Origin: Crossaster papposus
Taxonomy: Eukaryota; Echinodermata; Asteroidea; Velatida; Solasteridae
Length of the DNA: 64,000 nucleotides
Direction of reading: 5' to 3'
Assembly: GCA_037893245.1 (NCBI GenBank)
Contig: JBAIAA010000750.1
Span: 1 to 64,000, forward strand
The position numbers and the translations under genes were made by a program. Below, piece after piece: positions 1 to 11,192 of the stretch (position 1 is the first letter of the stretch; every line of letters starts with the position of its first letter). The notes under the pieces were generated by a model. That model was not told where the DNA came from. It was given only the letters and a program-made list of their open reading frames with translations, and did not search any database.

Positions 1-127
1 CTTAACCGAAATTATTATTATTGTTTTGTTATGATTATAATAAACATTAGTATTTTGCATTGTCATACTCCTCGCGATTGCAAGCATTGTGCGCTATCCC
101 CGCCCGAGAGCGATTGGTGTCTCCTCA

Positions 128-1140
128 TCAGCACGCAGCCACCGTACAGCTTGTGCCATGACATAAAACAGTCGCTGCGCCGCGCGCTTGTTGTTTACCA
201 CCGGTAGATACACTTTGACCTGTTAGGTCACTGACATCCACGATATGATGCGCGCGCACGCTGTCCATATTCTTTCCTGCCGGCCATGACAGCAACTGTG
301 CAGTAGTCGCTCGAATACTGGGTCGAATTTCCTGGATTTGCAAGCAAATAATTGATCGTGAGTACCCCCGAAGACCACCCCGACGTACTTGGACACACAT
401 GGAAGGCTGTTTAGGTGATTTTAAGGTATTTTGTTAGGTTTTTGTGTGGATTTTGTCGACTTTTTGAATCACATTTAAGACATTGGGAATTTAACGCGTT
501 AAGATCCTCGGCCTCTAGTACAGCCAGATGATGTCCAAATGTTGAAAAAGCGATAACTAGAGGCCAGTAACTCGGTCTACAACAAAATAATGGCACAGAT
601 ACATTTGTTACATTATTGATTTGAATAAACATTTAATATACCTTCAGTTAAGTCTAAGTTTAAGGCTAACCGACTAGTATCAGCAAATTGTTCTGGCGTA
701 AACTGACGAGAACAAGGACCACTCTCAAAAGACTTGCATCGGCAGCTGAAATGTCGAGCTCTTTCAAGCTCTTCGTCTGAATTCTCTGCAACGTTGCCGT
801 CCAGGAAGGGTCGAATGCGGTCCAGATTGCCCACTTCAAGTTCAACCGCGGTAGATTAATTGTCGTCTTCTTCTCGTTCATCACCACTGTCAGTGTCACC
901 ACCATCAGAAACATCTTCTTCCCCTTGATCTTGCATAGAATAATCGCCATCATGATCATCATCAATTAACATCGTCATCACTACCATCATCGTCGTCAGA
1001 TTCGAGAACGCTGTCCAAGAAATACTCTTGAACGAGCTGGTTCAGTGCCCCTTCATCGGCACGAGAGCCACCGCCGAGATTCGCGTCGCGAAGCAGGCCC
1101 AAATGCGAGTTCAACTTTGCTGACTTTCGGAAGCGACATG
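128..1140 (-). pseudogene. Remnant of an integrase-type (rve-like) transposon gene
   Basis: Several minus-strand blocks in different frames look like pieces of one decayed gene. At 1140 a block starts MSLPKVSKVE and runs, after a frame break, into a very acidic Asp/Ser stretch (about 880-1080). Next, at about 834-640, comes a block with CRCKSFESGPCSRQF followed by a helix. At 400-200 there is a block with RGGLRGYSR, which resembles the start of an integrase core domain (beta strand with a Gly-Tyr-Ser-Arg turn). This order (acidic leader, Cys-rich block, integrase core) matches uncharacterised integrase-bearing genes that are repetitive in fish and invertebrate genomes. That match is from memory of the family. 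Frame breaks show it is not functional. No terminal repeats were found, so the element's limits are unknown. Confidence 0.4.
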
Positions 1141-2070
1141 GCTAGATTTTGGCCTTAAAACTTCACCAAATTTCATAACAAGTAATACAATTTTGTTTGG
1201 GAAGTTTTGGGAACGATTTAGAATCAAGAAGTTCGCAGTTGAAATCGCATGTATGGACGTGTAATGCGTAATGGCATTTTCCACTGCACGCCAGCCCGGT
1301 CAAAGGTCAAATTTTGAGACCTCTGCGCATGCTCAGTACGGGCGTCATCCATAGTCAGCCAATCAGATGCATTACCTGTCATCACATGGTCTTTTACAAT
1401 AGCAACACGAACGATTTGTTTACAGTTTTTAAACGTTTCTCATTGGTTAGTCATTAACATGTGAAATGTGTACGTCACAGGAACTGTCATTTAATAAGCT
1501 TTCGGACGATACCAACATGAAGGGGGACGTTTCATAACATTCGAAAACGATGTCTGGAAGTACAGGCAGTTTTCGGAAGATTTGCATTGCTTCCTTGACA
1601 AATATCATACGGACAGCGCACACCAATCCTCTTTATTTTCATCTTTATTGATTGTTTTTACGTACAAGACATTAATGACAATAATCTGTGATGACTACAC
1701 TTCCTAAAAATACAATGTTCAGAAAATCCACTTGGTCACGATTTTCACCCATGCGTTCAAGCTTCAACGGCCTATTACGTGAAATGACCTCAGCGACTTA
1801 TTCCTGATTACGATGGAGCGGGTCACATATATGCATGGAAAGGCATGAATGGAGGAATTCGGACTTTTGCTTGAGCTTCGAAAGAGTGTGGACGTCTTTT
1901 AATCGGTCGCAGCCCGACTCTTAACTGCGAGTGGTGAGATTTATTTTCCTTATTTAGCTCGCCTTCTTACTTTATACCTGCTTGCTTTTCCTTTGCTGCT
2001 TGCTTTCTTGGCTATACCACATTATTTTCTTTTGCATACATAACGCTTCGCCTTCGGTCGTCGGACCAAC
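1141..2070. other. Intergenic DNA with a dispersed repeat
   Basis: No convincing gene. The stretch 1770-1832 (CAACGGCC...GATTACGATGGAGCGGGTCACAT) is closely repeated at 10618-10692, so it belongs to a dispersed repeat family. The rest shows no structure I can name. Confidence 0.35.
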
Positions 2071-2180
2071 ATGGCCTACGACTCCGAGGAGGAAGACATT
2101 AGCCTCTGTCATGAAATGACGAAAATCAACCGAAGAGGGCGTTTTGCGGAAATTTGTCAATATGGCTTCCGAGCTCTCGC
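2071..2180 (+). CDS. Possible first coding exon of an unknown gene
   Basis: An ATG at 2071 in a fair Kozak context (accaacATGG) opens a frame starting MAYDSEEEDISLCHEM and running 36 codons plus 2 nt to a strong donor, CGC|GTAAGAC, at 2181. If unspliced, the frame ends at once (GCG TAA), so splicing is needed for a longer product. The start is acidic (SEEED) and the end basic (NRRGR). I do not recognise the protein. It could be the first exon of the coiled-coil gene that begins at 4313, but its phase (2) does not match that exon (phase 0), so at least one more exon would be needed. It could equally be the start of a transposon ORF. Confidence 0.25.
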
Positions 2181-3982
2181 GTAAGACTAACGTAATTAGC
2201 TATACCATGGAGGAAAGACAACAGATAGTTAGCTTTTGCGGGAAAATACTTAATAAAAAAATGGCCAATCATAAAACTAGATTTGCTTTCCTGCACTTGA
2301 AAAGACCCGCCGTGTATTTAAGCTCCTTAGAAAACCTGTTAAGCCCAACATTTTAACAATTTTTTTTCCAGTGGCACTGAACTGAAGCTTTATTTGAATG
2401 CCATATATTTGAATGCCATACAGTAAACAAATTCTGGGGCCAATTCATACAAGCAATATTCTTTTTTTTTTTTTTTTTTTTTTTTGGACATCAAATATAA
2501 ATTTGGGGCTTTACACACAAGCACTTTGTTTACATAATTACTATATGGACGTTAAACCTCAACATTCCTGACCCTGCAATGTTAATTTAAAAACCATACA
2601 GTTTTAAATACTGTCCCATTAAATGTAGACGCCTGTGAAATCTAATATCTTTCACTCTTGCATTGACTGAAACCTTACATGGGTCATAAATGACATTTAC
2701 TATAAAAGGAAGTTCGTAAATATAAACTTGGATTTTCCAAAAATTATTCAATTGCGCCACGACTTAGGGAATACTCGGTCGATTGTGTGCCAAACTTTTT
2801 GGACGCCACCGTTTGTTTGTTTTTCGGACTAAGTTTACACCTAAATTGTTAAGGGTAAATAGCAAGCATTAATAACATTAACATGGTAAAGGTACAATGA
2901 ATTTGCAGTTTGTCGACAAAGAAGTTTGGCAACATTGCATGAGGAAAGTCGGCCCAACATTAACTGTTTATAAACAATGTAAACCTTGAACCTCGAAGTA
3001 CAGCTATAGCTACGCACGTACGTATAGCACAGCACACTTTCACCAACTGACCATTTTTTCAGTCGCTGTTTCAGTTCTTTCTCTTTCGTAATTTTACAGT
3101 TTGGGATGACATTTAGCCTTATGCCTACGGTTTATTCTTCCGAAATAGCCACAGCCTTTAGAGCTTCGTCGTAAGCAATTAAGTTCTGACATTGACGACA
3201 CACGTGTTGCTGTTGTTAATTGAGCGCCGCCATCTTGACAATTTTCCGCGCGTTGACCTTTTAGAAAGGTCATGACAGAGGCTATAAATTAAGTGATTTT
3301 CATGATAATTACATTTTCGGTGACAAGCTTAGATTTTTGCTGAATTCAAAGGTGTCTCTGGCAAATATCAATAAAGAGAGGAAATTTACTGTTTAATATT
3401 CCAAACTAATTTATTTTAAATGTTTGAAAGTTGCTTTCAGGGAGACACTAAACGCGTTTGTTTTGTGGTAAAACAAGAGTGAGTTTTTTTAAGACGAGCG
3501 ATTTCGTTGTTAATCGTCTGTTCATTCACACTGCAGATTTACATTGCTGTTTACTGGATTATGCACATAAATATCAGGGTGGCCATTTTAACAGAATTTT
3601 TGCTAGATCTAGCAATTTCGTTTTAAAAGAAACATCTAGCACATTTTGTTAAGCATAATTCTGTAAAGTCAGTGATTTAGTATACAAGTACAACAGAATT
3701 GTACAATGAGATTTGTACAAGCTTTAATTGTACACAGGATTTTAAAAACAAATGTTCCATGGTCATGGATGGATTTTATAACGTGCACGAGAATGTGTTT
3801 ATAATGTTTTTCCTGTGATAACTTAACAAATTTTTGTTAAACCTGTCAACTAGCAGAATTAACAGTTTTCGTCTGCTTAACAGTACAAACCAAAACACTC
3901 AACCCAAAAAGAAAGGCCCCTAATATTCTTGTTCCAATTCCAAAACTGCTGAGCACTGAATCTTAAATCTTTCATGTGAATC
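2181..3982. other. AT-rich non-coding DNA
   Basis: No supported gene. It holds a T-tract at 2461-2485. GCGCCGCCATCTTGAC at 3222-3237 is an exact YY1-type AAGATGGCGGC motif on the minus strand, of the kind found at animal transcription starts, but no coding exon follows in frame. Confidence 0.3.
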
Positions 3983-4304
3983 TTAAAGGTAAGATATACA
4001 CCATTTGCAGATATCGGAAAAAAATTACTACTGATTTATTAAGAAATATCTTACTTATTCCAAAGTAAATAATAATTGTAGGCATCGAGCAAAATGATAT
4101 CCTAGATAGATATTGTTCCAAAAAATTGAATTGTATAATATAAAATTCACGTTCGCTGGACGGCAATCCCGAAACAAACAAGAACAACATTAGAACTACT
4201 GCCCGACGCCGGTTAAAAAACGAAGGGTTTTTTTCTGGCTTTCCTCGGCATCTATGATTGTAAAACTTCTAACAGGTCAGTTAAACGATATTTACTATAA
4301 TGTT
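3983..4304 (-). mobile_element. Truncated TTAA-flanked MITE (TTAAAGGTA family)
   Basis: The left end TTAAAGGTAAGATATACACC matches the terminal repeat of the complete element at 6183-6569. The interior matches that element in inverted order, up to TAAACGATATTTACTATA, where the copy stops. A third partial copy is at 59010-59165. The truncated end lies within about 10 bases of the splice acceptor of the exon at 4313. Confidence 0.55.
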
Positions 4305-4312
4305 TTTGCTAG

Positions 4313-4451
4313 AACACAAATGACATCAATCGTGGCAACAGCAACCTGATGAAGATGAAGGACCGCCTGAACAAACTGCGCCACTCAAAGAAGCACCTGG
4401 CCCCGGCTGGAATTGAACCCGGTACCGATGAGGAGAAGCAATACGTACAAG
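4313..4451 (+). CDS. Exon P0 of a plus-strand coiled-coil gene
   Basis: Acceptor ...GTTTTTGCTAG|AAC at 4312 and donor CAA G|GTGAAAGG at 4452 bracket a 139-nt open exon. The frame enters in phase 0 and leaves in phase 1. It reads NTNDINRGNSNLMKMKDRLN followed by a basic helix and an acidic end (GTDEEKQYVQ). The residue pattern is that of an alpha-helical, coiled-coil protein and matches the composition of the exons at 7373, 8150, 11193, 11841 and 12912. The exit phase (1) fits the entry phase of the exon at 7373. I cannot name the protein. A MITE fragment sits directly upstream of the acceptor. Confidence 0.5.
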
Positions 4452-5060
4452 GTGAAAGGCCTTACAAAAATTGAACCACATCTGTCCCCTAAAAGTATTT
4501 GTGACCAGCTTCAAAGGGTATTATGTTGCGCTGTGCTTTATTATGTAATGGCCCACTCAATGTTGAGAGGGTGAACATGAAATTTTTGTCATGAATGACA
4601 TCTTCATACCTACAAAAGTACAGTGTCAAGATTCATTCACAGAAATTTGATTTGATGAAAACATTGGAAAAAAAACCCGACCATTTTGTGTGCATCGCTC
4701 GGTTGTACTACAACAGAGCTGGCTATTTCAAAGCCTGTTTTCTCAGCTGTGTAATTTGAACTCCAAAGAAGTAATCAATTGGCAAACATGTCCATAACAT
4801 GTCCATAACAGGTCCATAACAGGAGGGGCTATATGGAGCTATATTATATACCAAATGAAAGCTTAAGTTGCAGGCTTTCCAACTGTGTATATAACTCAAT
4901 TTCAGTCGCATTTGATAGTAGAGGTGTGCATCACAGCTGAGTACCAGATTACCCCCAACTGTGCCAGAAACTGGTTGTGGATTTAGAGGATTGTCTTCCC
5001 GTAACTATTTTTTTCAGATTCTGTAGTAACTTTTCAGACAAGGAGAAAGGTTTGGAATGT
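4452..5060. repeat. Intron with a dispersed repeat
   Basis: The part 4540-4960 is repeated at 11420-11760, with shared text such as CTCAATGTTGAGAG and TTTGTGTGCATCG. This is a moderately diverged dispersed repeat. A related start motif occurs again near 42770 (CACTCAACATTGAGGGG). No coding signal. Confidence 0.45.
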
Positions 5061-5645
5061 GACATAATAATAATAATATGGATTTATAATGCGCACTTCT
5101 CCAGAAAACCGATCAAGGCGCCTACACAAAAAGAAAACATTATACAATAGAAAATGAAAAATAAACATAATTGAACTTAAATAAAACCCAATGAAAGTCT
5201 AAGTGAACAAGTGTGTTTTTAGTTCCCTCTTGAAGTTGTTGAGTGATGTTGTTTTGCGAAGTGAGACAGGGAGCTTATTCCAGAGGGCAGGAGCAGCTTT
5301 GGCAAAAGCACGGTCTCCGTAACGAATTGTTCTAGACCTTGGTTCTACCAGCAAGTGAGATCCAGCAGACCGTAGAGCACGACTGCTGTGCTTAGTGGAG
5401 ATTAGTTCACAAAGATACTGTGGGGCTTGTCCATGCAGAACTTTGAACACAAGGAGGCAGATTTTGAAGGTGATCCTCTTTCTAATGGGGAGCCAATGTA
5501 GGCGTCTTAGGACGGGCGATATGTGGTCGTATTTTCTGGCTTGGACAACGACTCGAGCGGCATTATTGTGTACACGTTGCAGACGAGAAATAGATGCAGC
5601 TGGAAGGCCAACTAAGGGCGAGTTGCAACAATCCATGACAGAGAT
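5061..5645 (-). mobile_element. 5'-truncated non-LTR retrotransposon (L2/CR1-like), RT C-terminal tail and 3' UTR
   Basis: The minus-strand frame ending at 5199 carries the typical C-terminal tail of L2/CR1-group reverse transcriptases: LQRVHNNAARVV, then HISPVLRRLHWLPIRKRI, KICLLVFKVLHGQAPQYL, RTIRYGDRAFAKAAPALWN and a final FKRELKTHLF. After the stop comes a short 3' UTR ending in a (TTA)n tract (5068-5081 on the plus strand), as is usual for these elements. The catalytic RT domain and the endonuclease are absent, so this is a dead, 5'-truncated copy, as most LINE insertions are. The frame is still open over about 150 residues, which suggests a fairly recent insertion. It inserted into a ~140-bp tandem repeat that resumes at 5646. 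Confidence 0.85.
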
Positions 5646-6062
5646 GGATGGCAAGAAAAGTATCACTTTACCAGTATGAGTCCCAAACAATAGCCCATGA
5701 TGATTTATGAAAACATGGAATCAGACAGGAAAAATATGGAATCGGATAGGGAAGTGGTGGGATTTGAACCTGGGTCACAGAGAAAGAAGGCAGGAAAAGA
5801 ATCGCTGTATAAGTATGAGTCCCCAACAATAGCCCATGGTGATTTAGGGAAACATGAAATCCAATAAGAAAAACGTGGAATCAGATACGGAAGGGGTGAG
5901 ATTTTAACCTGGGTCACAGAGATAGAAGGCAAGAAAAGTATCACTGTATAAGTATGAGTCTCCAACAATAGCCCATGGTGATTTGGAGAAATATGGAATC
6001 AGATAGGAAAAACATGGAATCAAATACGGAATACGGATAGGGAAATGATGGGATTTGAACTA
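5646..6062. repeat. ~140-bp tandem repeat, about three units, resuming at 7127-7330
   Basis: GGCAAGAAAAGTATCACT recurs near 5648, 5788 (diverged) and 5930, followed each time by TATGAGTC, CAACAATAGCCCATG and GATTTGAACC. Two more diverged units follow the MITE at 7148 and 7303. The LINE tail (5061-5645) and the MITE (6066-7135) interrupt the array. The minus strand of each unit contains a GGTTCAAATCC box like a polymerase III B box, so the unit may derive from a tRNA-type SINE. Confidence 0.55.
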
Positions 6063-6065
6063 GGG

Positions 6066-7135
6066 GCCAATTTCACAAAACTCTTCTTAACTTAGGATCG
6101 ATCTTAGGATTTAGCAAGAGTCCCAACTGTAAGATCAATCTTACATAAGATGCGTCCTAAAATCGATTTCACTAAACGTGTCTTAAAGGTAGTATACACC
6201 ATTGGTCATTGCTTGAATTATCATGAATGGGTAGATTTGGGGAGTTGTATTTCATAGTAAATATCGTTTAACTAACTTTTCCGAAGTTTTACAATCATGG
6301 ATGCCGAGAAAAGCACGAAAAACAGCGTTTGTTTTCAACCGGGGTCGAGCAGTTATTCTTATGTTATCTTTGTTTTTTCGCTCTCGCCGTCCGGCGAGAG
6401 CGAATTTTTCTTTATAAAATTCATTTTTTTTGAATAATTACAGGATATCTAGCGCAATCCTTTTGCTGAATGCCTAGAATCATTATTTACTTTCAATTGA
6501 GTAAGGTATTTCTTAATAATTCAGTAGTAAATATTTTTGATTTCTGCAAATGGTCTATACTACCTTTAAACAGGACGTATAGTAAATATAATAAAACTGT
6601 AAGCTATTTGTTGAACAAGGCTGAATTGGCGAGTTTTATTGCTATTTTATATGTATTGTAATGTGCTAACGAAACGGCCGTCAAGATCTGTGCACCAAGC
6701 AAATTAAAGATGGTTGATTGGCTGATTGGCTGCACAACGTTTTGGCGGTCATATATACCGAAAACGCACACAGCACCGAGCTATTCCAAGCTGTGTAAAC
6801 TGATATCTTTGAATGACTTCTTTGTCAATCAGATTATCCAAGGGTTTCTTCTCAACGCCCGCCTTTCTTCGTGGTCCGCCAAAAGTATAAGCGCCATTAT
6901 TATTTTAGAGCACCGGAAGACAAATATGAGCGTAAAATTTAATATCTAAGATGACCCATACACTCATCTCAAGTTAAGATAGGTTTAACACTGTTGTCAT
7001 GAAAGTTACGACACATTTAACCCTTCAAATTTTTGTGTGAAATCGTTCTTAGGATGCATCCTAAGTTAGGACGAGTTACTCGTTCTAAACTGAGATAAGA
7101 TGTGTCTTAATTAATGCTTTGTGAAATCGGCTCCT
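6066..7135. mobile_element. Inverted-repeat DNA element with a nested MITE
   Basis: The ends GGGCCAATTTCACAAAAC (6067) and GCTTTGTGAAATCGGCTCC (7113-7131) are terminal inverted repeats. Subterminal regions carry repeated TTAGGATGCATCCTAA-like and CTTAAGATAAG-like motifs on both sides. No transposase is present. The middle holds a second element at 6183-6569. Confidence 0.6.
6183..6569. mobile_element. Complete TTAA-flanked MITE (TTAAAGGTA family), nested
   Basis: Starts TTAAAGGTAGTATACACCAT and ends ATGGTCTATACTACCTTTAA. The inverted ends are about 20 bp and the TTAA on each side is the likely target duplication (piggyBac-like or Kolobok-like preference). It is 387 bp with no coding capacity. 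It is nested in the element at 6066-7135. Confidence 0.65.
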
Positions 7136-7372
7136 GGTCACAGCGATGGAAGGCAAGAAAAGTACTGCACTGCGCCAATGTTAATTTCTTAAAGATCACC
7201 TACAATGTGGCTTTTTGTTTTTGGGGGAGGGACATGACCTCAGGAAAATCATGGAATCAAATATGGTCATGGTGGAAAATAAACTCGGGTCACAGAGATT
7301 AAAGGCAATCAAACAGCACTGTGCCAGTATGGCTGCCCAATTAACTTGATTGTTCTTGTCCTTTCCTGTTAG

Positions 7373-7497
7373 CTATCGAGTCACAGATGGGCAGTGCAGC
7401 ATACAGGCGGCCATGGTAGTAGCTTGAAACCCTAGCAAACGAACAGCAGAAGGATGCACACGAGAAAGCAATCAATGTATTGTTTGCTGAACCTGAG
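7373..7497 (+). pseudogene. Exon P1 of the coiled-coil gene, with two in-frame TAG codons
   Basis: A strong polypyrimidine acceptor (TTCTTGTCCTTTCCTGTTAG) ends at 7372. Entering in phase 1, as the exon at 4313 demands, the frame reads (A)IESQMGSAAYRRPW, then TAG TAG, then LETLANEQQKDAHEKAINVL and FAEPE. The sequence after the two stops is clearly protein-like (amphipathic, coiled-coil), so the stops probably replaced glutamine CAG codons. No GT donor follows: the likely boundary CCTGAG|GGCAAG lacks it. Immediately downstream is a long C tract. Either the gene is decaying or the base calls here are poor. Confidence 0.4.
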
Positions 7498-7528
7498 GGC
7501 AAGACAGGCATTGTTCTCCCCTCCTTCC

Positions 7529-7650
7529 CCCCCCCCCCCCCCCCCCCCACGCCGCCCCCTCACCCACGCCGCCCCCTCACCCACGCCGCCCCCTCACCCC
7601 AGCCGCCCCCTCACCCCAGCTGCACCCTCACCCCAGCTGCACCCTCACTT
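7529..7650 (+). repeat. C tract and ~17-bp proline-coding minisatellite
   Basis: A run of about 20 C is followed by about six copies of CACGCCGCCCCCTCACC and variants (CAGCTGCACCCTCACCC). Frames through it read as Pro/Thr/His-rich. This is simple-sequence DNA, not a gene. A G run of about 20 occurs at 7893-7912. Confidence 0.7.
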
Positions 7651-8149
7651 TATCAAAAAAAAATCATCTTGTACCCCTACCCAGCCCCCATTTTAACCGT
7701 AGATGGGGTTGGTTATAGTACAGGAATAAAAGAAAATACAATTGGGTATCCTCGATCATTATGTGGTTCACGACTGGGTGCTCAAATCCTATGGAGATAT
7801 ATGGAGTATAAACAAAAGAGGGATAACGGTCGGACAATGCCCTGTCCACGATCGAAGGTCTTTGGAAACTTGCGTGTGTGGGTTTTTTTGTGGGGGGGGG
7901 GGGGGGGGGGGGGCGGGGTCAGTTCAGATTGGTTTTTCCATAAATATTGCAAGATAAATAGTTTGCAGTAACACCATATGGTAATTCTCTTAAGTGAGTT
8001 GTGTGGTTCTGTGAAGAACCGGAGGTTGGAGAGTTACGATTCGTTTCAGTTCGCATTTTTTATTTGTATCCATCATGTTTTATGTTGATTTGGCCTGATC
8101 ATTACCAGAACGTCTCACAAATGGTTCCTTTTTCCCGTTTCTTTATTAG

Positions 8150-8366
8150 GAGATTCTGAGCGGGGAAGACAAGCTCGACAGAGGCAAGCGCCATCCTAGA
8201 GAAATATTTGGACGATGTTGGGGAGCTCCAAGGCAAGATGGACACAGCCCGGCAGGAGCAGAGAGCGCACCTCCTAGCCAAGCTGGCTGCCATGAAACGA
8301 CTCAAGGAGGACGTGATGACCGAGGAAGCGGTGGCTAAGCAGCTGGACCACATCACCAAGAAACAG
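8150..8366 (+). pseudogene. Exon P2 of the coiled-coil gene, with a 1-nt frame break and lost donor
   Basis: Acceptor TTTCTTTATTAG|GAG at 8149. The frame starts EILSGEDKLD and then shifts by one base near 8180 into ASAILEKYLDDVGELQGKMD and onward through a long heptad-rich helix ending LDHITKKQ. Length 217 nt is one more than a multiple of three, although both flanking introns are phase 0, which fits a single-base insertion. The expected donor after CAG at 8366 reads CAG|ATTAGA, not CAG|GT. Two defects in one exon support a pseudogene, unless the assembly is unpolished. The protein-level signal (regular Leu/Ala/Lys/Glu pattern) is strong. Confidence 0.5.
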
Positions 8367-8936
8367 ATTAGATGGAGGAAATACAGTTTGTGCCAAAACT
8401 TTAGAGACTTTAGAGCGCTTTTTCATCAAGGGAAACCTTTAATTGTATATGATCATACGACAGTTTCTTAAGTCTATACATATGTATTTAAAGGTCTACG
8501 CAGACCTTTCGTGAAGAATTGCTGTTTAATAACTTAAAATGTGCCTTGGTGTGTAAGTAACAAGACCAACTATTCTTTTGGTACATATCGTTATGGGGAC
8601 AACCCATAGGGTTTGTGTGTAAACTGAAATCTCTCTAATCTCTAACTCAGAACACTCTAAAATTCAAAAATGTTCAGGATCACCCTAATTTGTCCTCTTC
8701 TTCAATTTCTTTCATTATACCCTAACCCGATTTTACCTTGTTCTACCTTCACTGAACACCCAACGCGCTATGGGGACTCGACAATGTCCTCACTACTTGG
8801 TCTGTCTTTTCCAAACAAAAGACCCCGTGTCCCTAACGCGGTGAGTGCCTACCCAGGGGTGATAAAATGGTATAAAATGACATTAATTGGGGTTAATCAC
8901 CGTAAATGTAATTGGCCCCCTCATTAACATGTTCAA
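8367..8936. other. Intron, no feature seen
   Basis: AT-rich text without open frames, terminal repeats or tandem repeats that I can recognise. Confidence 0.3.
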
Positions 8937-9420
8937 ACACTGAAAAATGGTGGCGCTGTTCGTGACGAACATTCGGCAACCCCCAAAAAGAAACAAAATT
9001 ATAGTCTGCTACCTGACAATACGTCTGGACACGGCGTGCGTGCAGCATGCGATTCGCGTACGTAAATACATGTACAATGTACATGTACATGCGAGATGCC
9101 ATGCACAAGCATACGCACGCAGCAGATTTTGTTCAGACATGGCGAGTGAAGACGACAGTTCGGGGCCGGGGAGCGCATATTCCACAGAATCGGACAAAAT
9201 ATCCGCAGTATCATCAGGTCCTACATCTGAAGAAGATATTCCACTTGACAATTCTTTTGACAATAACTTGAGTCGACCATCAACTGAATGATTTTGCATC
9301 GATACGCGTGGCACATGATGCATACGTCACAATTATGCAAATTTTACATGTTAATAAGCTACCATTCTAGGGGCGGGGCTGGTCCCCCAAAGCACTTCAT
9401 TTTTTTTTGTTCATATTAAT
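8937..9420. mobile_element. MITE-like element with a short acidic ORF
   Basis: Contains a palindromic ACATGTACAATGTACATGTACATG tract around 9068-9091, then an ATG at 9139 opening MASEDDSSGPGSAYSTESDK and ending at 9291. This layout (ACATGT-rich leader, then an acidic Ser/Asp-rich ORF, then GGGGCGG near the end) mirrors the elements at 39126 and 51368, whose ORF starts MDDRESSSSVFSESDENSTD. Probably a related non-autonomous transposon. Exact ends are not established. Confidence 0.35.
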
Positions 9421-9853
9421 TACCCCAAAATAAAACTTGTATGAACTGAAAATCACTCAATTAGTTATGATCTTTCATTTAAACTAATACAAACCACATT
9501 TCTAGGACCCTTTAATATTGGTTTCATATTGTATGTATTTTGCGAGTCCAACAATATAATTTCCTGGGATTGTTTTTAAACATTGGTTGACAAAATATAT
9601 CTACATCAGGTATCTATCTTAAGAAGACAAACGGTGAAATGTCAGCATTGAGGAGATGGATGGTTTATATGTGAGGGGTTCTGGTAAAATGAGACGAAAC
9701 TGGGCAGATGTTGACGTTGAAATTTTCTTGACAAGTTATGGCTGGTCAAAGTTCGTATTTATCAACATGTCGCAAAAGTAAAACGTTGAGAAAAGGACCC
9801 TGAAGTTTTGAGTTTTGCACAGGTGATATTGAAAAATGCCAATTGTTTTTTTC

Positions 9854-10150
9854 TTAACTAGTTCGCGCCGGATGACGTATATAAACGCAAAGTTTTCCCA
9901 AAATTCAAAACGGATGACGCATAAACACGCCAAGTTCAAGTTCGGAAATTTCCTTCAGCAGCGAGCAAGGCCGGAAATGCGTGGTGTGCTTCCTGGAACT
10001 ATCGGCCTGAATCGTCTGGGACAAGGCGCGGGATTGTTTTTCACAAACCTCGCACCGAGACAGGTTCATGCCAGCATCTGTGGGTAACACACCCTGATAA
10101 TTCTGGCCTTGCTCACTGCGAGTTGGTCGCTGACAGCCTTGCTCATGACG
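9854..10150. mobile_element. TTAA MITE, CCAGTTCGCGCC family (3' end degraded)
   Basis: Left end TTAACTAGTTCGCGCCGGATG, with interior text shared with the copies at 20754, 27005, 37296, 59760 and 60496 (GGATGACGCATAAACACG, GCGAGCAAGGCCGGAAATG, TCTGTGGGTAACACACC). The expected right end GAACTGGTTAA is not found. Confidence 0.6.
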
Positions 10151-11192
10151 TGTTTATTAGTCATCCAGCCATTTAAAATTTTCGAACTCAAACTGGTTAA
10201 AAATAATTACAGAAGAATCATATTTATACAATACGTCTGAATCAATCTCTCTTGTCCGATTGGTGGGAATGCACAGTTTCATTGCATGATTGCCCCATCT
10301 AACCAATGTTACAGATTTGAGCATTGAAAATAATATTTGTATGTGGTAACAGATGAAATATTGCATTCGCCTCGTGTTATGGAACATTGCATCTGTTACC
10401 TCATTAAATTATTCTTGCCATCGCACTCCAAAGAAATATTATTTGTGACCCACTCCATCAAAATCAGGAATAAGTCTCGAAATGACTTTTTGAGATATAC
10501 ACATGGTGAAAAAGGGAATTTCATAAGCTTTCTAATGATACCCATCACAAGTGTGTATCTTCTTAGGTTAACGAGTTATGGTCTGATGAAAAACGACTTG
10601 GTCACGATTTTCATCCATGCGTTCACTTCAACGGCCGATTGCGTAAAACGGCCCCAGCCACTTATTTCTGATTACGATGGAGCGGGTCACATTTGTGTAT
10701 TATACAACATCTGAATATGAACCCCCCTCATCTGATTGGTGGATCGTTGATCACGTGCATTTAATAATTTGTCCCAATGTTAGGCGTTACCGCCCGGCAA
10801 AAACGGTGAATAGAGCTTCCATTGTGTGGTCACATCATTGGCTGCTCTCTGACCAATCAGATGGCAATGATGTATTCAGGCCTTGTAAAAAGCAACAACT
10901 AATGTTTCACGTTCATGCGATGGAAAGAATAATTTCATTTGGTGACAGATGGAATGAACCATTCCACTCAGCTTTGCCTCATGTAGTGAAACATTCCCTC
11001 TGTCACCTCATACAATTATTCTTGCCATTGCACTCACAAACATTTATTTTTTGTTTACTACCATGCAAGATGCCATGTTGAAGCAAACCCAAATCCTCTG
11101 TCCAATCAATTTTTCTTCCCCAGTTATATAATTTTGACTATTATAAAACAACAAACTGACATATTTCCATTTGTTTTTTGTGATCCTTTTAG
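10151..11192. repeat. Intron with two related hairpin-forming repeats
   Basis: At 10343-10440 GGTAACAGATGAAATATTGC is followed by GCATCTGTTACCTCATTAAA and ATTCTTGCCATCGCACTC. At 10950-11035 GGTGACAGATGGAATG is followed by CTCTGTCACCTCATACAATT and ATTCTTGCCATTGCACTC. Each can fold on itself. A third relative is at 63410-63510. See also the 1770-1832 repeat, seen here at 10618-10692. Confidence 0.5.

Noticed and set aside
3130-3185. Minus-strand exon-like NLIAYDEALKAVAISEE followed by a stop
   Set aside because: It has a CAG before it but no clear pyrimidine tract, and no partner exon was found. Too short to support.
7454-7971. Overlapping Pro-rich open frames
   Set aside because: They run through a C tract and a ~17-bp repeat and change frame freely. 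Only simple-sequence coding.
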